NCBI GenBank assembly: GCA_030706465.1
Contig: JAUZOM010000024.1
Location: 1-32,955 of the forward strand
DNA length: 32,955 nt
Source of the DNA: Bacteroidota bacterium
Lineage (GTDB): Bacteria > Bacteroidota > Bacteroidia > Bacteroidales > Paludibacteraceae
Direction: 5' to 3'
Shown here: positions 8,541 to 17,145 of the stretch, one piece after another
Position numbering within the stretch: position 1 is the first letter of the stretch
Layout of the letters: every line of letters begins with the position of its first letter
Notes under the pieces: generated by a model
Database searches by the model: none
What the model saw: the letters and a program-made list of their open reading frames with translations, nothing else
What the model was told of the DNA's origin: nothing
Translations under genes and position numbers: made by a program

Positions 8541-9179
8541 TTAATTTTTATGAATCATCGGGACAAACCTGACATGAAGCATTGCAGTCTGTTTGTTTTG
8601 TCCGTTTATCTTTTCTATCAGATAAAGTCGCTGGTTGTAACTGGAACCGATAGGGATAATCATTTTACCTCTTTCAGCCAACTGTTCCAACAGAGCTTCC
8701 GGTACAGCTGAAGGAGCGCAGGTAACAATAATCATATCGAAAGGAGCAAATTCTTTCCATCCTTTATATCCATCGCCTGTTTTCAGGTTGATATTGCTGT
8801 ATCCTGTTTCTTTTAGTAGTTTTTTTGTCTGTTCGCCCAGTGAGGCGTTTATTTCGATAGAAAAGACTTCTTTACAAAGACAGGATAAGATGGCTGCCTG
8901 GTAGCCTGATCCGGTACCGATTTCCAACACCCGCTTGTTCTTGTCGGGTTTCAATGCTTCAGTCATGTAGGCTACAATATATGGCTGTGAAATAGTTTGG
9001 TCAAAGCCGATCGGTAAAGGACAATCTTCGTATGATTGATATCTTAACTCCTCCGGTACAAAAATATGACGGGGTATTTGCATGAATACCTCCAAAATAT
9101 CCGTGGTATGAATCCCTCGACCTTTAATCTGCCAATCGACCATTTCTTTCCGCTGCAAGGTATAATCAATCTCTTTCAT
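8541..9179 (-). CDS. pcm: Protein-L-isoaspartate O-methyltransferase
   Basis: This 212-residue cytoplasmic enzyme transfers a methyl group from S-adenosylmethionine to L-isoaspartyl residues of damaged proteins, starting their repair. The family signature is clear: QTISQP at residues 61-66 (active-site loop), the SAM-binding motif I VLEIGTGSGY at 84-93, and later motifs ending in GKMIIPIG. The length is typical of bacterial PCMT. It begins at an ATG and has no close co-directional neighbour; it converges with the GH3 gene. Confidence 0.94.
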   Translation of the reverse strand: MKEIDYTLQRKEMVDWQIKGRGIHTTDILEVFMQIPRHIFVPEELRYQSYEDCPLPIGFDQTISQPYIVAYMTEALKPDKNKRVLEIGTGSGYQAAILSCLCKEVFSIEINASLGEQTKKLLKETGYSNINLKTGDGYKGWKEFAPFDMIIVTCAPSAVPEALLEQLAERGKMIIPIGSSYNQRLYLIEKINGQNKQTAMLHVRFVPMIHKN

Positions 9180-9276
9180 TTCCTGAAGTAATCGATAATA
9201 AAGTTCTACTAAAATTCAACAATTCTGATTATTAACGTGAGTTTGGGATAAGAAACAGAGACTATTCAGGGAATCT

Positions 9277-9400
9277 ACTCCGTTAGGAGTTGTATATTCA
9301 TAGAAGAGCGGTAGATATCCGGTCTTTTCTCCGTAGGAGATGCACACAGTACCAGCTGTCAATGTCCTACAGACAACATGTGGTGAACCGGAATAATTAA
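9277..9400. repeat. Hairpin-bearing intergenic repeat
   Basis: Two short palindromes, ACTCCGTTAGGAGT (9277-9290) and TCTCCGTAGGAGA (9328-9340), share the core CTCCGT(t)AGGAG and are followed by GTCCTACAGAC. The pattern resembles the 'ctcc-taggag' type of dispersed intergenic repeats of Bacteroidetes. Function is unknown, and no protein frame crosses it. Confidence 0.45.
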
Positions 9401-9694
9401 ATTCATCTGATCAGATAAGTTTTCAGGATTACACCGAACCTGAAGGGGAAAATTAATAAACTTGAAATGAACGTTTTTTGTATTATCTTATTAATGAACA
9501 TTTATTGATTTCTATAATTGTTTTTTATATCAAGAACAAGCGTCCGACTAAAAAACAAAATCTAACTAATGATTGTTCAGTCCGTTGCAGTTCCAATCAT
9601 CCTCATAAATATTTTTTATTCAATATCTACATCTATCCCATAAGGGATTACTGATTACACAGGATATAAATTTTACGTAATGAATGTATTAAAC

Positions 9695-9739
9695 AAAAAA
9701 ACTAAAGCCAAGATTGAGCAGATCAATCCTGACTTTAGT
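9695..9739 (-). terminator. Rho-independent terminator of the lipoprotein gene
   Basis: The arms actaaagccaagattga (9701-9717) and tcaatcctgactttagt (9723-9739) pair at 15 of 17 positions around a 5-base loop. Read on the minus strand, the hairpin is followed by a T-rich run (TTTTTTGTTT). It lies 74 bases past the stop codon of the lipoprotein gene. Confidence 0.82.
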
Positions 9740-9812
9740 CCAGCAAAATCAAAAATCTATTTTCTTAGTTTTAAATATAGGACCGAATCAGTCCTTTAAA
9801 GTAATCCGCGGA

Positions 9813-10940
9813 TCACATATTTTTCTTATTCATATAGATATCCCAAGCTACCCAATCTACTACACTTGTTGCAAAATATACCTGTCGCAATGATGTAAAC
9901 AATGTTCTGACATCAGTTATGGTCGAACCTAGTAACTGGCTCACAGTTTGAGTAGTTCCATCGTCAAACGTAATTTGCAAATCACGGTTATGGCCGACAA
10001 TACTAAACTCGGTAGTATCCGACTTGCTGGTAATATCAATAAACTTAACCGTTGCTTTTGCCTGCAACACTCCCCCTACATATACTTTGGCACTGTCCAG
10101 CCCGTTATTTGCATGAGTAGGACTTCTTACTACCGTTACATTCCCGATAGTTAACGAATATTCCTTTTCACGATGACGGCTGGCTGCATCAGCTTTGATA
10201 GAAGTGAATTTCTCTTCAAAAATAATGGCACCTGCTTTGGAAATATTATAATCGGAAAGAATGGTATCCCCCGTCGAATAAACAATCTTAGCATCATATC
10301 CATTTGCAAATGCAAAATCGGACATAAAATGATAACCGTCGGTTCGGTTATTTGAGGATTGGATATTTAACACACCAGCTTCTGTGTTATCAATGGTGAT
10401 CGTTGAAGTCAGGTCGTAATTCCAAAGGAAACGTCCGAAATTATAATTATATTTTGATACATCAATTACATAGTTATTAACCAATGTTGTATCCGTAGGA
10501 GTAAACCTGAATAATGATCCGGGATTCTTCACTTTAGATTCCGGCAGACGGACTATGAAATCTGTGCTTGTGCCTGTCTTTGCAAAGAAATTAAATAATT
10601 CCGGACGCCATTTTTTATATTTAGCAGCCTTGTAATCATAAATACCGGCAATGGCTGACAGGGGAATGGTGTCTTGTGGAGCAGATACAAATGATGTAGA
10701 AGAAGAAGCGGATTTTACAAGACTTGGACCCAAAGTCGGCCCACTACTTTCTAAAACCTGATAACCTTTAGAATTGGTAATTGCGCTCATAGCAGTTGTC
10801 AGATTCTGAGCACCGGTATTCATGGCTATTTTTAAAGATCCCTGCGAAGCTGAAGTCAGACCCGCCTCATCTTTATTCGAACAGCTCCATGTCAAAAAGC
10901 CTAATAAGACTAAACCTAAATAATAACTCTTAGTTTTCAT
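9813..10940 (-). CDS. Hypothetical lipoprotein
   Basis: This 375-residue protein has a type II signal peptide: a Lys-containing start, a hydrophobic core, and a lipobox-like FLTWSC with the lipidated cysteine at residue 20. The mature part begins SNKDEAG, Ser/Thr-rich and acidic as in many surface-exported Bacteroidetes lipoproteins, and is otherwise rich in beta-strand-like, Thr/Ser/Asn-heavy sequence. No catalytic motif or known domain was recognised. It is a single-gene unit with its own terminator. The initiator is an ATG. A substrate-binding or surface structural role is possible but not shown. Confidence 0.8.
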   Translation of the reverse strand: MKTKSYYLGLVLLGFLTWSCSNKDEAGLTSASQGSLKIAMNTGAQNLTTAMSAITNSKGYQVLESSGPTLGPSLVKSASSSTSFVSAPQDTIPLSAIAGIYDYKAAKYKKWRPELFNFFAKTGTSTDFIVRLPESKVKNPGSLFRFTPTDTTLVNNYVIDVSKYNYNFGRFLWNYDLTSTITIDNTEAGVLNIQSSNNRTDGYHFMSDFAFANGYDAKIVYSTGDTILSDYNISKAGAIIFEEKFTSIKADAASRHREKEYSLTIGNVTVVRSPTHANNGLDSAKVYVGGVLQAKATVKFIDITSKSDTTEFSIVGHNRDLQITFDDGTTQTVSQLLGSTITDVRTLFTSLRQVYFATSVVDWVAWDIYMNKKNM

Positions 10941-11158
10941 AAAATAAATTATTTGATTAATATTAAACTGTTTTGCATTGTAAACTACTTTTCTTACAAT
11001 TAAGCAGTGTCATACAAATATGAAGTAATATTTATCAAAAATCGAACCGTTTCTTTGAAAAAACAGCAGTTTTTATGAAAAACGTAGAAAGAGATTCTCT
11101 ATTTAAGACTTATCGGATAGAATTATTTGTTTTTATCTTTTTTTAGAGAAAATGCTGG

Positions 11159-12055
11159 TTATACAATGTCATCATTTTCCTCAGTTTCCAAATGACTGGT
11201 CTCTTGCGGCTCAGCATGGATATATACTTCACTGCGGTTAACCCGTTTTTTTATTTCCTTTTCTATCTTGTCGCAAACTTCATGTACTTCGCGAATGCTT
11301 AGATCCGGATTAAAATGAACATTAAACTTAATAAAAGTGTCGGCTCCAGCCGTGCGGGCCTTTAATCCATGAAATTTCAATACTTCCGGAAACTCGTTTA
11401 ATATCTCATGAACAATTTTAGTAGTATAAACAGGCGACTTATCCAACAGGACATCAATAGCTTTACGGCCTAACCGATAAGATATAAATAATACAATAAC
11501 AGCCACAAATATCGCTGCAATGGAGTCTGCCTTATGCCAATTCAAAAATTGGTAACAGATTAACCCGAATAAAACGACTGCAGAACTCCATATGTCGGTT
11601 GAAAAATGCAATGCATCTGCTTCGAGAGCCTGGCTGTTGTGCTTTTTGGCAACACGGGATAGGGCCCTGGAACGGGTGAAATCAATAACTATAGAGCTGA
11701 TTACTACCAAATAACTCCAGAGAGTAACCTCTATGCCCGTTTTACCGGAAATAAGCCGGTGAATAGCTTCATAGACAATCCAAATGCAGGTTACAAGTAA
11801 AAGTAGTGTCTCGATTAATGCCGAGAGATTTTCTACCTTTCCATGTCCGTAGTTATGTTCACGGTCGGCTGGTTTATCGGAGACTCGTACGGAAAAATAG
11901 GTAATAAGGGCCGCTACCATGTCGAGACCCGAGTGCAATGCTTCGGAAAGAATACCTAAACTACCGGTTAAGAGTCCTATCAGTAACTTAAAGCCGGTAA
12001 TGAATATGGCGGCAATGACCGACCATAATGCTACATTCTTTTTTTCCTGAACCAT
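11159..12055 (-). CDS. Cation diffusion facilitator, probable Zn(II) exporter
   Basis: This 298-residue inner-membrane antiporter expels divalent metal ions. It has six predicted membrane helices and a C-terminal cytoplasmic domain (about 205-290, ending HAEPQE). Metal-site residues are visible: His41 and Asp45 in the HSGLD motif of helix 2, and His150 and Asp154 in the HFSTD motif of helix 5. An HxxxD/HxxxD pairing is typical of zinc-type CDF proteins, whereas iron or manganese types usually have Asp in the first positions. A His-containing loop (HNYGHGKVE, residues 67-75) precedes helix 3. It is not tightly linked to a neighbour and has a plausible own promoter upstream (12118-12151). Confidence 0.92.
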   Translation of the reverse strand: MVQEKKNVALWSVIAAIFITGFKLLIGLLTGSLGILSEALHSGLDMVAALITYFSVRVSDKPADREHNYGHGKVENLSALIETLLLLVTCIWIVYEAIHRLISGKTGIEVTLWSYLVVISSIVIDFTRSRALSRVAKKHNSQALEADALHFSTDIWSSAVVLFGLICYQFLNWHKADSIAAIFVAVIVLFISYRLGRKAIDVLLDKSPVYTTKIVHEILNEFPEVLKFHGLKARTAGADTFIKFNVHFNPDLSIREVHEVCDKIEKEIKKRVNRSEVYIHAEPQETSHLETEENDDIV

Positions 12056-12374
12056 GATGTGAATGAGTGAAAAATTTGAAATTGTAAACAGACAACTTGC
12101 AATTCAATAAATTTTGCCAAAAATACTCAAAGTATTTATGTTGACATCAAAAAAAGAGAACTATTTAGGATCGGAAACCTAATTTAGAATCATTAAAATT
12201 GAAAATGCAAGGAAGAGAAGAAAAATAAAATCAGGGAGTTAAATACCACTTCAAAATCTGCTTTTTACTTGTATGAGACTTATCTCCTTGCAAAAATGAG
12301 TTTTTATTATCAATAATTAGAAGAGCTGTGACTTTATTTTATTTTTCAAAGAAGAGTTGAGAAGGTGGAAAATA
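12056..12374. other. 319-base gene-free spacer
   Basis: This AT-rich gap lies between two minus-strand genes. It holds the likely promoter of the cation diffusion facilitator gene at its left side. No terminator hairpin with a T-run was recognised after the DUF5916 gene, and no reading frame is credible. Confidence 0.5.
12118..12151 (-). promoter_or_regulatory. Putative promoter for the cation efflux gene
   Basis: On the minus strand, TTTG (12151-12148) is followed after 22 bases by TATTTTTG (12125-12118), a match to TAnnTTTG. The box lies about 63 bases before the start codon at 12055. The spacing is a little longer than the usual 19-21 bases. Confidence 0.4.
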
Positions 12375-14783
12375 TTAGTTTGCTTTTTTCTTTTTCAATT
12401 TATTGAAATCGATATAATAGAGGATCTTTACCGACAAACTATTCAATTGATTTAACCACGAATCATGCAGGTTCAACCAATAATTATTCACATAGGAAGA
12501 CTGATCGGATAAACTTGTGTTTTTCCAGGCACAATCTAATTCGGAACCTGGGGCAAAGTTCCAGGTAAAAATCATATCGACTGAAAAGGCGTTGTAATTC
12601 TGATCCTTGTTTTGAGTATAAGACGAATTATCTACAAGCGATCCGTTTGGCTGAAGTAAATAATAAGCTTTATTCATAGCACCAGACCAATAATGACGCA
12701 ACCGGAAACTTAAACTGGCTTTATTGCTCAAGATATAAGAAGTAGTGAAGATATTTTCCAATGAATGAACATTTCGCTTAGCGAAGATGATCGAATCATT
12801 TGCACTGTTTTTATCCACAAAACCTTTCCCATTGGTTGTGTTATTGAAACTAAATGAATAATCAAATTCAAATCGTTGTCCAACCCGTAACGTGGACTGT
12901 GCATCACCAAAATCACCAAGTTCATCGGTTCCCGGATAATTCGTGTGTCCGTAATGAAAATAAAAGCTCAGGGCTTTTCTGTTGTCTGTGTTCAGATTAA
13001 TGTTGTAGACGTTGAATCCAGGACTTATAAAGTACTTTCCCGGTACCCTGGGTTCGTAATGATCATGGAGTTTAGTCGAAAGAACTCCGTTTATATTCAG
13101 GGCATAATTATTTTTCAAAGTCACATTGGCATTATATCCGGCCTGATTTCCAAAGATTGTACTGGGATTGTACATACGAATGTAATCCCACCAGATATTG
13201 CCGTTGTATTCCCTGATAATCCAGAATGGTTCAACTTTTTGATAATAAATATACGATTCCGTTGTAAGCTGGTTGTTCCGCTGCAAATATCCAAGGTCAT
13301 TCGGATTATATTTGTCGGAATACAGGTTTTGAGAAACTCCATACTGTAACTTCCCTTTATTTTTCAACAATTGCAGGAATCCGTAATAACCTGTATCAAG
13401 GGTAGAGTCCCCGCGCATACTGATTGCTCCCTTTCCTTTCAGAGCATACGTTTTTGATTTATCCCTGAATTGGAATTCTGTGGCAGTAACGTTAGCCCGG
13501 AAAGGGTTATTATACATGTAAACATTTGTATTGATAAGGCTTATATACGAATTATTCTTCAAAGATTTGTCAACGACCATTACATTATAGTTTGTCAGTG
13601 GTTGTACTTCAACTTTTCGTGTATTTCCCGAGAGAGTATCTTTCAGGATAGCATCTGACGCTAACGAAAGTGCATTTAGAACCCCGATTCCCCATCCACT
13701 TGCTGTCCGGCCGGAAATTTTGGTGGCATTTACCAACTGTGTCTCACTGGGGTTATACTTGATAATTTCATTCGGAACAAGGGCATTATCGGCCGTAAAT
13801 AACGGAGAGGCCCCAATACGACGTGAATAAAAGATATTTGCCCGTTGGAAAAGCTCAGTCCCTTCGTTGAAAAATTGCCGTTTTTCACTGTAATACAATT
13901 CATACGGAGTAAGATTAAGTTTCTTATCATCCGACTGAATTTGTCCAAAATCGGGAACAAGCATCATGTCGAGCGTGAAGGCATCATTGATTCCATATTT
14001 CAGATCCATCCCCCCTTTGTACAAAAAGCTTGATGAGGTCGTAGCGTTTTTGGGTTGAAAATAAGTGGCCAGGTAGGGAGTCAGCGAAAGGCGTACCGAA
14101 GGTTTAATATCTTTGATCCCGGTTAACTGGCCTTCCTGATGAATAAACCCGGAGACATTCCTGTCGAGAAAATTCCATGAATTATTGGAGTTATACCTCC
14201 GGAGATTCCTGAATATATTAACACCCCAGGCATTAGCGGCTTTCTCTGAAAACCTAAGTTCGGAAAAAGGGATACGCATTTCTAACGACCACCCTTTATC
14301 AGTTATTCTGGCCTTGCTTTCCCAAACGGCATTCCAGTTAGGATCTTCAACGTCATCGTCACCTTTGATCGCTTTCAGATCCATTTGAACACCTGCAGGG
14401 GTAAGAAAGAACCCATACGCCAGTTGCCCCTGATTATACGGATCAATGTATAAGCCAAAATAATCGGACATGCCGGTGTTATCGCGTGCTGTCAGAAAAT
14501 TGAAAATACTATCGGGTTTGTCATGGAGCATGGCACCTACATAAATTGCCGACTCGTCATAGAAAAAGTAAACTTCTGTTGGTTGATTTGCCGGTTTGCC
14601 GTTATAGGGTTGGATTTGTAAAAAATCTTTTGCCGGCTGAACCTGTTTGTACACATCCTCATCAAGTACACCGTCAATAATAAGCGGAGTGGAAATACGC
14701 ATGGCTTCAACACTCTTCCTAACTTGTGCAAATGAGTTGGTAATAAATATAAATGCGATTAAAAGGCTTGCTAAAAATTTCAT
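12375..14783 (-). CDS. DUF5916 outer-membrane protein with CBM9-like N-terminus
   Basis: This 802-residue protein has a signal peptide (about 1-19, ending SFA). Residues about 28-215 look like a family 9 carbohydrate-binding-type beta-sandwich (TPLIIDGVLDEDVYKQV, then IYVGAMLHD and WSLEMRIPFSELRF). Residues about 235-800 form the DUF5916 domain with its signature MLVPDFGQIQSDD, LTPYELYYSEKRQFFNEG and FYSRRIG, followed by alternating amphipathic strands expected of an outer-membrane beta-barrel. Such proteins are common in Bacteroidetes and their molecular role is not established. The start is an ATG, with a TATCTTTG box about 94 bases upstream. It is probably transcribed alone. Confidence 0.9.
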   Translation of the reverse strand: MKFLASLLIAFIFITNSFAQVRKSVEAMRISTPLIIDGVLDEDVYKQVQPAKDFLQIQPYNGKPANQPTEVYFFYDESAIYVGAMLHDKPDSIFNFLTARDNTGMSDYFGLYIDPYNQGQLAYGFFLTPAGVQMDLKAIKGDDDVEDPNWNAVWESKARITDKGWSLEMRIPFSELRFSEKAANAWGVNIFRNLRRYNSNNSWNFLDRNVSGFIHQEGQLTGIKDIKPSVRLSLTPYLATYFQPKNATTSSSFLYKGGMDLKYGINDAFTLDMMLVPDFGQIQSDDKKLNLTPYELYYSEKRQFFNEGTELFQRANIFYSRRIGASPLFTADNALVPNEIIKYNPSETQLVNATKISGRTASGWGIGVLNALSLASDAILKDTLSGNTRKVEVQPLTNYNVMVVDKSLKNNSYISLINTNVYMYNNPFRANVTATEFQFRDKSKTYALKGKGAISMRGDSTLDTGYYGFLQLLKNKGKLQYGVSQNLYSDKYNPNDLGYLQRNNQLTTESYIYYQKVEPFWIIREYNGNIWWDYIRMYNPSTIFGNQAGYNANVTLKNNYALNINGVLSTKLHDHYEPRVPGKYFISPGFNVYNINLNTDNRKALSFYFHYGHTNYPGTDELGDFGDAQSTLRVGQRFEFDYSFSFNNTTNGKGFVDKNSANDSIIFAKRNVHSLENIFTTSYILSNKASLSFRLRHYWSGAMNKAYYLLQPNGSLVDNSSYTQNKDQNYNAFSVDMIFTWNFAPGSELDCAWKNTSLSDQSSYVNNYWLNLHDSWLNQLNSLSVKILYYIDFNKLKKKKAN

Positions 14784-14876
14784 AAGTCATTTGTATCGTA
14801 CGTAAAATAATAATCCGGATCTTTTCGGATTATTGAATAACGTAAACAACAGATTTTAGTTTTTTATTTTAGTCTG

Positions 14877-14884
14877 CAAAGATA
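14877..14884 (-). promoter_or_regulatory. -7 promoter box upstream of the DUF5916 gene
   Basis: TATCTTTG on the minus strand matches TAnnTTTG and is identical to the boxes before the GH3 gene and purL in this window. No convincing -33 element is seen at the expected distance. Confidence 0.5.
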
Positions 14885-14986
14885 AAGTAACTATCCAATA
14901 AATTAACCTTTAAGCGTAAAAAGATTAAGTTCAGAATTAAATATTGCCGTTTCAATTCAATAGTCCAAGAGTTCCAAGATTGAATG

Positions 14987-15010
14987 CTGACAGGTCTTCG
15001 ACTCTGTCAG
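14987..15010. repeat. CTGACAG hairpin repeat
   Basis: The arms CTGACAG (14987-14993) and CTGTCAG (15004-15010) flank a 10-base loop, and there is no T-run. The 'CTGACAGG ... CTGTCAGG' design is of the kind scattered in Bacteroidetes intergenic regions. It is not a convincing terminator. Confidence 0.4.
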
Positions 15011-15064
15011 GTTTGCTTACGGTCTAACCGCTTATACCTACAAGGTTAATAAGATACACGCCAT

Positions 15065-15108
15065 AAAACAAAAAGAGTTGCACAAGGATTGATTACCCTG
15101 AACAACTC
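15065..15108 (-). terminator. Rho-independent terminator of the flx-hdr operon
   Basis: On the minus strand GAGTTG (15108-15103) pairs with CAACTC (15080-15075), helped by inner GG/CC pairs, and is followed by TTTTTGTTTT. It lies 37 bases past the flxA stop codon, marking the end of the seven-gene transcript. Confidence 0.7.
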
Positions 15109-15144
15109 ATTTCTTTAATTCTTAGCTACTAACTGTTAACTAAA

Positions 15145-15984
15145 TTAGTATTCCGCCGGCATTTTCAGTACTTCTTCGTACGTAAACACAGGACCGTCTT
15201 TGCAAACATAGGTTTTACCCACAGTGCAATGGCCGCATTTGCCTACCCCACATTTCATGCGATTTTCAAGTGTTGTATAGATATTGGCATTATCAAAGCC
15301 GTTTTTACTTAAGATCGGCATTCCCATTTTGATCAGGATTGGAGGTCCGGCAACAATAGCTACCGCATTATCGCTTTTAGGCGGATTCTGTTCCAGGACA
15401 GTCGGTACAAATCCGACTAATCCTTTCCATTCCGGAGTTTCGCCGCCCGGATCTACCGTTACATAAAGCTTTACGTCACTCCGGCTCGACCATTCCTCCA
15501 GTTCCTCTTTATACACCAGATCATTCACTGAGCGTGCCCCATAATAGATGGTTATATCGCCGAACTTCTCCCGTTGATCCAACAGGTTCCAGATCACACA
15601 ACGCAAGGGCGGCAACGCAATACCCCCGGTAACAAAAACAATGTTTTTACCATACCATTCTTCGATTGGAAAGGTATTCCCAAATGGACCTCGCAGTCCG
15701 ATGATGTCATTCAGTTCGCAGTTTGCCAATGCTTTGGTAACACGGCCGGTACTTCGGAATGTACATTCCAGGTAGCCTTCGCGGGTAGGAGAGGAGGCTA
15801 TGCAAAAGGTGCTTTCACCTTCGCCAAAAACACCGTATTCGGCAAATTGCCCGGCTCTGAATGTGAATTGTTCGGCATCTTTTTCATCGACAAATTCCAA
15901 CCTGTATGTCTGAACCAGCGGAGCTTCTTCAGTGATACTCGCTATGCGCATTTTATACGGGATATATTGATTTTTTGGTTCCAT
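15145..15984 (-). CDS. flxA: FlxA: NAD(H)- and FAD-binding oxidoreductase subunit
   Basis: This subunit should oxidise NADH and pass electrons to the Fe-S subunits of the FlxABCD-HdrABC complex. From the ATG at 15984 it has 279 residues; an in-frame TTG two codons earlier (15990) is less likely. The ferredoxin-NADP reductase fold is clear: an FAD domain (about 8-105, with the FAD-contact region STFCIASSP), an NAD domain (about 115-235, with VTGGIALPPL and VAGPPILIKM), and a C-terminal [2Fe-2S] site with Cys245, 250, 253 and 261 (CGVGKCGHC...YVC), as in dihydroorotate dehydrogenase B and sulfite reductase AsrB. The FlxB/C/D and HdrA/B/C genes upstream decide the name. It is the last gene of the operon, before a terminator. 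Confidence 0.88.
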   Translation of the reverse strand: MEPKNQYIPYKMRIASITEEAPLVQTYRLEFVDEKDAEQFTFRAGQFAEYGVFGEGESTFCIASSPTREGYLECTFRSTGRVTKALANCELNDIIGLRGPFGNTFPIEEWYGKNIVFVTGGIALPPLRCVIWNLLDQREKFGDITIYYGARSVNDLVYKEELEEWSSRSDVKLYVTVDPGGETPEWKGLVGFVPTVLEQNPPKSDNAVAIVAGPPILIKMGMPILSKNGFDNANIYTTLENRMKCGVGKCGHCTVGKTYVCKDGPVFTYEEVLKMPAEY

Positions 15985-16084
15985 ATTCAACTAATTAATC
16001 ATTTATAGTTCACAATTCACAATTGCGAATTATTGGATACTTTTAAATTCTACTTAATCTCATTATTTGCAGTTAGCCTCTCTA

Positions 16085-16107
16085 AGTCCCCTATTGGGAA
16101 TTTAGGG
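16085..16107. repeat. CCCC/GGG hairpin in the flxB-flxA gap
   Basis: A short AGTCCCCT-atTGGGA core followed by TTTAGGG resembles the palindrome at 17126-17144 in the next gap of the same operon. The 127-base gap between flxB and flxA also holds a cacaattcacaattg motif near 16015. These look like dispersed spacer repeats rather than signals of a separate promoter. Confidence 0.35.
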
Positions 16108-16111
16108 TTAT

Positions 16112-17116
16112 TCATTGTGTCACACTTAAGATATTTTCAAAGATATTTAGATGGGCAGGACAAACCCGGATACAACGTCCGCAACCAACACAACTCACGA
16201 TGCCGAGGTTTTCAACCGAGTATTGGAATTTGTGCATGAGTCGTTGACGGCGACGCTGGGTTTGGTTCGTCTTTGGATTATGTCCTGAAGCATGCTTGGT
16301 GAACTGCCCGAATCCGCAAGCATCCCAACACCGCAAGCGTTGACCTTTATTCTGTGTTCCTTCGTCCTGGATATCGAAACAGGTACAGGTAGGACAGGAG
16401 AAAGCGCAAGCTCCACAACCAAAGCAACCCATCGATTCATTTTTCCATTCCGCACTGTCATAAGCTGTTTTGATACGTTCCTTGATTTCTGTTAACGAGA
16501 ATTTAGTGTCTATTTTAGCCAGGTATTTCTCTTTACTTCTCTCTTCATTTACTGAGAATAAGGAAGCAGATAGATCAATTGCAGCTTTTCCTTTTTCAGT
16601 TATGACTTCCACGTATACATCTTCACCCATTGTAGTGAGCAATAGATCGCTTCCTTCCGTGCTACCGGGGGTCAGGCCCACCGAGGTGCAGAAGCAGGCA
16701 TCATCAGCTTTGGCACAACTTATAGCAATCAGGGTGGTCTTAGCCTTGCGTGCTGCATAATAGACATCCGGATTTTCTTTCAAAAAGAATTCAGTCATAT
16801 AGTTGAAAGCTGATCCATCACACGGACGAAGCCCCCAGACTATTGTTTCCGGGATATCGGTGATGGAATCTTTTATGTCAATGCCATCATCTGTCTTATT
16901 AAACGAAAATAATACTTCCACCTTCGGAAAAACCACTGACTTCGCCGAGAATCCGGTTTGAATGTAATCGGTTGCCACCTGGCTATACGATTGTACCCGT
17001 TCAAAGAATACCTTTCCGCTCTTTTTCATCACAGGAGCTATTACCACTTTGCCGGACTTAATCAGTTGGTCAAAGAATGCAGGTAGCTGGGATAGTTTTA
17101 TATTTTTTATTTCCAT
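16112..17116 (-). CDS. flxB: FlxB: 4Fe-4S electron-transfer subunit
   Basis: This 334-residue protein resembles the AsrA/hydrogenase-beta-type electron-transfer proteins. The N-terminal domain (about 1-225) contains VWGLRPCDGSA (93-103) and a Cys-containing loop CAKADDACFCTS (134-145). The C-terminal part carries two [4Fe-4S] ferredoxin-type motifs: Cys231, 234, 237 and 241 (CFGCGACAFSC) and Cys309, 312, 315 and 319 (CVGCGRCIRVC). It should relay electrons from FlxA. Although it resembles AsrA, no AsrC sulfite reductase is present, and the HdrABC context makes FlxB the better reading. It starts at an ATG 29 bases after flxC ends. Confidence 0.86.
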   Translation of the reverse strand: MEIKNIKLSQLPAFFDQLIKSGKVVIAPVMKKSGKVFFERVQSYSQVATDYIQTGFSAKSVVFPKVEVLFSFNKTDDGIDIKDSITDIPETIVWGLRPCDGSAFNYMTEFFLKENPDVYYAARKAKTTLIAISCAKADDACFCTSVGLTPGSTEGSDLLLTTMGEDVYVEVITEKGKAAIDLSASLFSVNEERSKEKYLAKIDTKFSLTEIKERIKTAYDSAEWKNESMGCFGCGACAFSCPTCTCFDIQDEGTQNKGQRLRCWDACGFGQFTKHASGHNPKTNQTQRRRQRLMHKFQYSVENLGIVSCVGCGRCIRVCPAHLNIFENILSVTQ

Positions 17117-17125
17117 ATTCTTATT

Positions 17126-17144
17126 CCCCTTTAGGGGTTAGGGG
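17126..17144. repeat. CCCCTTTAGGGG palindrome in the flxC-flxB gap
   Basis: The 12-base palindrome CCCCTTTAGGGG (17126-17137) is followed by TTAGGGG and fills nearly the whole 29-base gap between flxC and flxB. A related copy occurs at 16085-16107. In an mRNA it could form a small hairpin between the two genes, but a regulatory effect is only a guess. Confidence 0.45.
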
Positions 17145-17145
17145 T

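Larger units (their letters stand above)
9180..9812. other. 633-base gene-free spacer
   Basis: No credible reading frame is seen on either strand. The stretch holds a hairpin-rich repeat at 9277-9400 and the terminator of the downstream minus-strand lipoprotein gene at 9695-9739. The remainder is AT-rich, and nothing else was recognised. Confidence 0.6.
14784..15144. other. 361-base gene-free spacer
   Basis: It separates the DUF5916 gene from the end of the flx-hdr operon; both are read on the minus strand. It holds the promoter box of the DUF5916 gene (14877-14884), a CTGACAG hairpin (14987-15010) and the operon terminator (15065-15108). No reading frame is credible. Confidence 0.6.

Noticed and set aside
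12945-13349. 134-codon open frame antisense to the DUF5916 gene
   Set aside because: A shadow of a convincing 802-residue gene with signal peptide and family motifs.
14987-15010. CTGACAG hairpin considered as a terminator
   Set aside because: No T-run follows on either strand; the better terminator for the operon is at 15065-15108.
15145-15984. flxA considered as PyrK, the electron-transfer subunit of dihydroorotate dehydrogenase
   Set aside because: No pyrD is adjacent; pyrF is more than 9 kb away in another operon, and the neighbours are Fe-S electron-transfer genes.
15145-17116. flxA/flxB considered as anaerobic sulfite reductase subunits AsrB/AsrA
   Set aside because: The catalytic AsrC subunit is absent, and the operon continues with an MvhD-like protein and complete HdrABC, which fits the Flx-Hdr family.
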